Shown: piece after piece, positions 38,818-39,063 of the stretch
How the letters are laid out: the number at the start of each line of letters is the position of its first letter
How positions within the stretch are numbered: the stretch's first letter is position 1
Origin: Gemmatimonadota bacterium
GTDB lineage: Bacteria; Latescibacterota; UBA2968
Reading direction: 5' to 3'
Assembly: GCA_002714465.1 (NCBI GenBank)
Contig: PAXL01000034.1
Coordinates: 40,885-79,947 of the forward strand
DNA: 39,063 nt
Program-made: the position numbers and the translations under genes
The notes under the pieces: model-generated
The model's database searches: none
Seen by the model: the letters and a program-made list of their open reading frames with translations, nothing else
What the model was told of the DNA's origin: nothing

Positions 38818-39063
38818 ATGAACACACCGTGCTGTTCTGCTAGCCGTTCACCAAACCAGAGGCCTGGCGGGAACAAGGGCAGTGGGCTGAAGCGGTCGAA
38901 GAGCCGAAAGAGTAAGAGAGCCAGAAAACAATCCCTCGCCGACTCGATACTGATCGGTGCCACAACGTTCGCCATGGGAACGGATGACGATAAAGGGTTC
39001 CCCGAGGATGGCGAGGGACCTATCCGTGAAATAACAGTCGATGCGTTCAGAATCGACACAACA
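38818..39063 (+). CDS. Formylglycine-generating-enzyme-like (SUMF1/FGE-sulfatase) protein, cut by window edge
   Basis: 82 codons from ATG 38818 to the right edge, with no stop. An N-terminal Cys pair (MNTPCCSASRS) and a basic stretch (about 20-38, KGSGLKRSKSRKSKRARK) lead into the start of the SUMF1 domain: 'FAMGTDDDKGFPEDGEGPIR' then 'EITVDAFRIDTT'. This matches the human and bacterial openings 'F.MGTDD....DGE.P.R.V.. D.F..D'. FGE oxidises a sulfatase cysteine to formylglycine using copper and oxygen, but many SUMF1-domain proteins do other jobs (for example EgtB-like or structural). The catalytic Cys pair of FGE lies beyond the edge and cannot be checked. The GTG at 38815 is an alternative start. 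Confidence 0.8.
   Translation, partial: MNTPCCSASRSPNQRPGGNKGSGLKRSKSRKSKRARKQSLADSILIGATTFAMGTDDDKGFPEDGEGPIREITVDAFRIDTT

Overview
The window looks like a chromosomal segment of an uncultured Gram-negative bacterium. Three things point that way: a LolA-like periplasmic lipoprotein carrier, large exported proteins with FlgD-like C-terminal sorting domains, and a Pup/UBact-type proteasome operon. That combination, with several phytanoyl-CoA-dioxygenase, amidohydrolase, mandelate-racemase and Gfo/Idh/MocA genes, fits a Latescibacterota-like or related FCB/candidate-phylum lineage. The placement is inference, not proof. TTG and GTG starts are frequent. I saw no rRNA, tRNA, CRISPR array or insertion sequence.

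Left part (1-8172, nearly all minus strand): a small-molecule catabolism or tailoring cluster. It holds two PhyH-type Fe(II)/2-oxoglutarate oxygenases (one cut by the left edge), a Rieske ferredoxin-like protein, an ACMSD-like amidohydrolase, a penicillin-acylase-family Ntn hydrolase, an enolase-superfamily enzyme and an EamA transporter. Centre-left (8582-22211): an orphan FliL-like membrane protein, a LolA-like carrier divergent from a TrmY (archaeal-type tRNA pseudouridine-54 methyltransferase) homologue, a SulP transporter, an AGCS sodium:alanine symporter, a UPF0182 membrane protein, DUF2231 coupled to a TrmH-type RNA methyltransferase, a YuiH-like molybdopterin protein, and an ABC exporter paired with DUF1854.

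Centre (22272-28972, minus strand): a complete bacterial proteasome operon, promoter - ARC/Mpa ATPase - Dop - UBact (Pup-like modifier ending in Gly-Glu) - PrcB - PrcA - PafA. PafA ligates the modifier to lysines, ARC unfolds tagged proteins into the PrcA/PrcB chamber, and Dop removes the modifier. The striking anomaly is an in-frame amber codon near the end of the ARC gene. The 47 codons after it still encode the conserved ARC C-terminal tail and stop 3 nt before dop. The same gene also lacks a convincing start codon, although its reading frame stays open and coding-like upstream.

Right part (29073-39063): a small unrecognised gene with its own promoter and terminator, a Gfo/Idh/MocA oxidoreductase, two large exported proteins (Ig-like, cohesin/dockerin-like and FlgD-like modules) behind a consensus sigma-70 promoter and a ~400-nt structured leader, a bifunctional-nuclease-family protein, another secreted protein, and the first 82 codons of a formylglycine-generating-enzyme-like (SUMF1) protein cut by the right edge.
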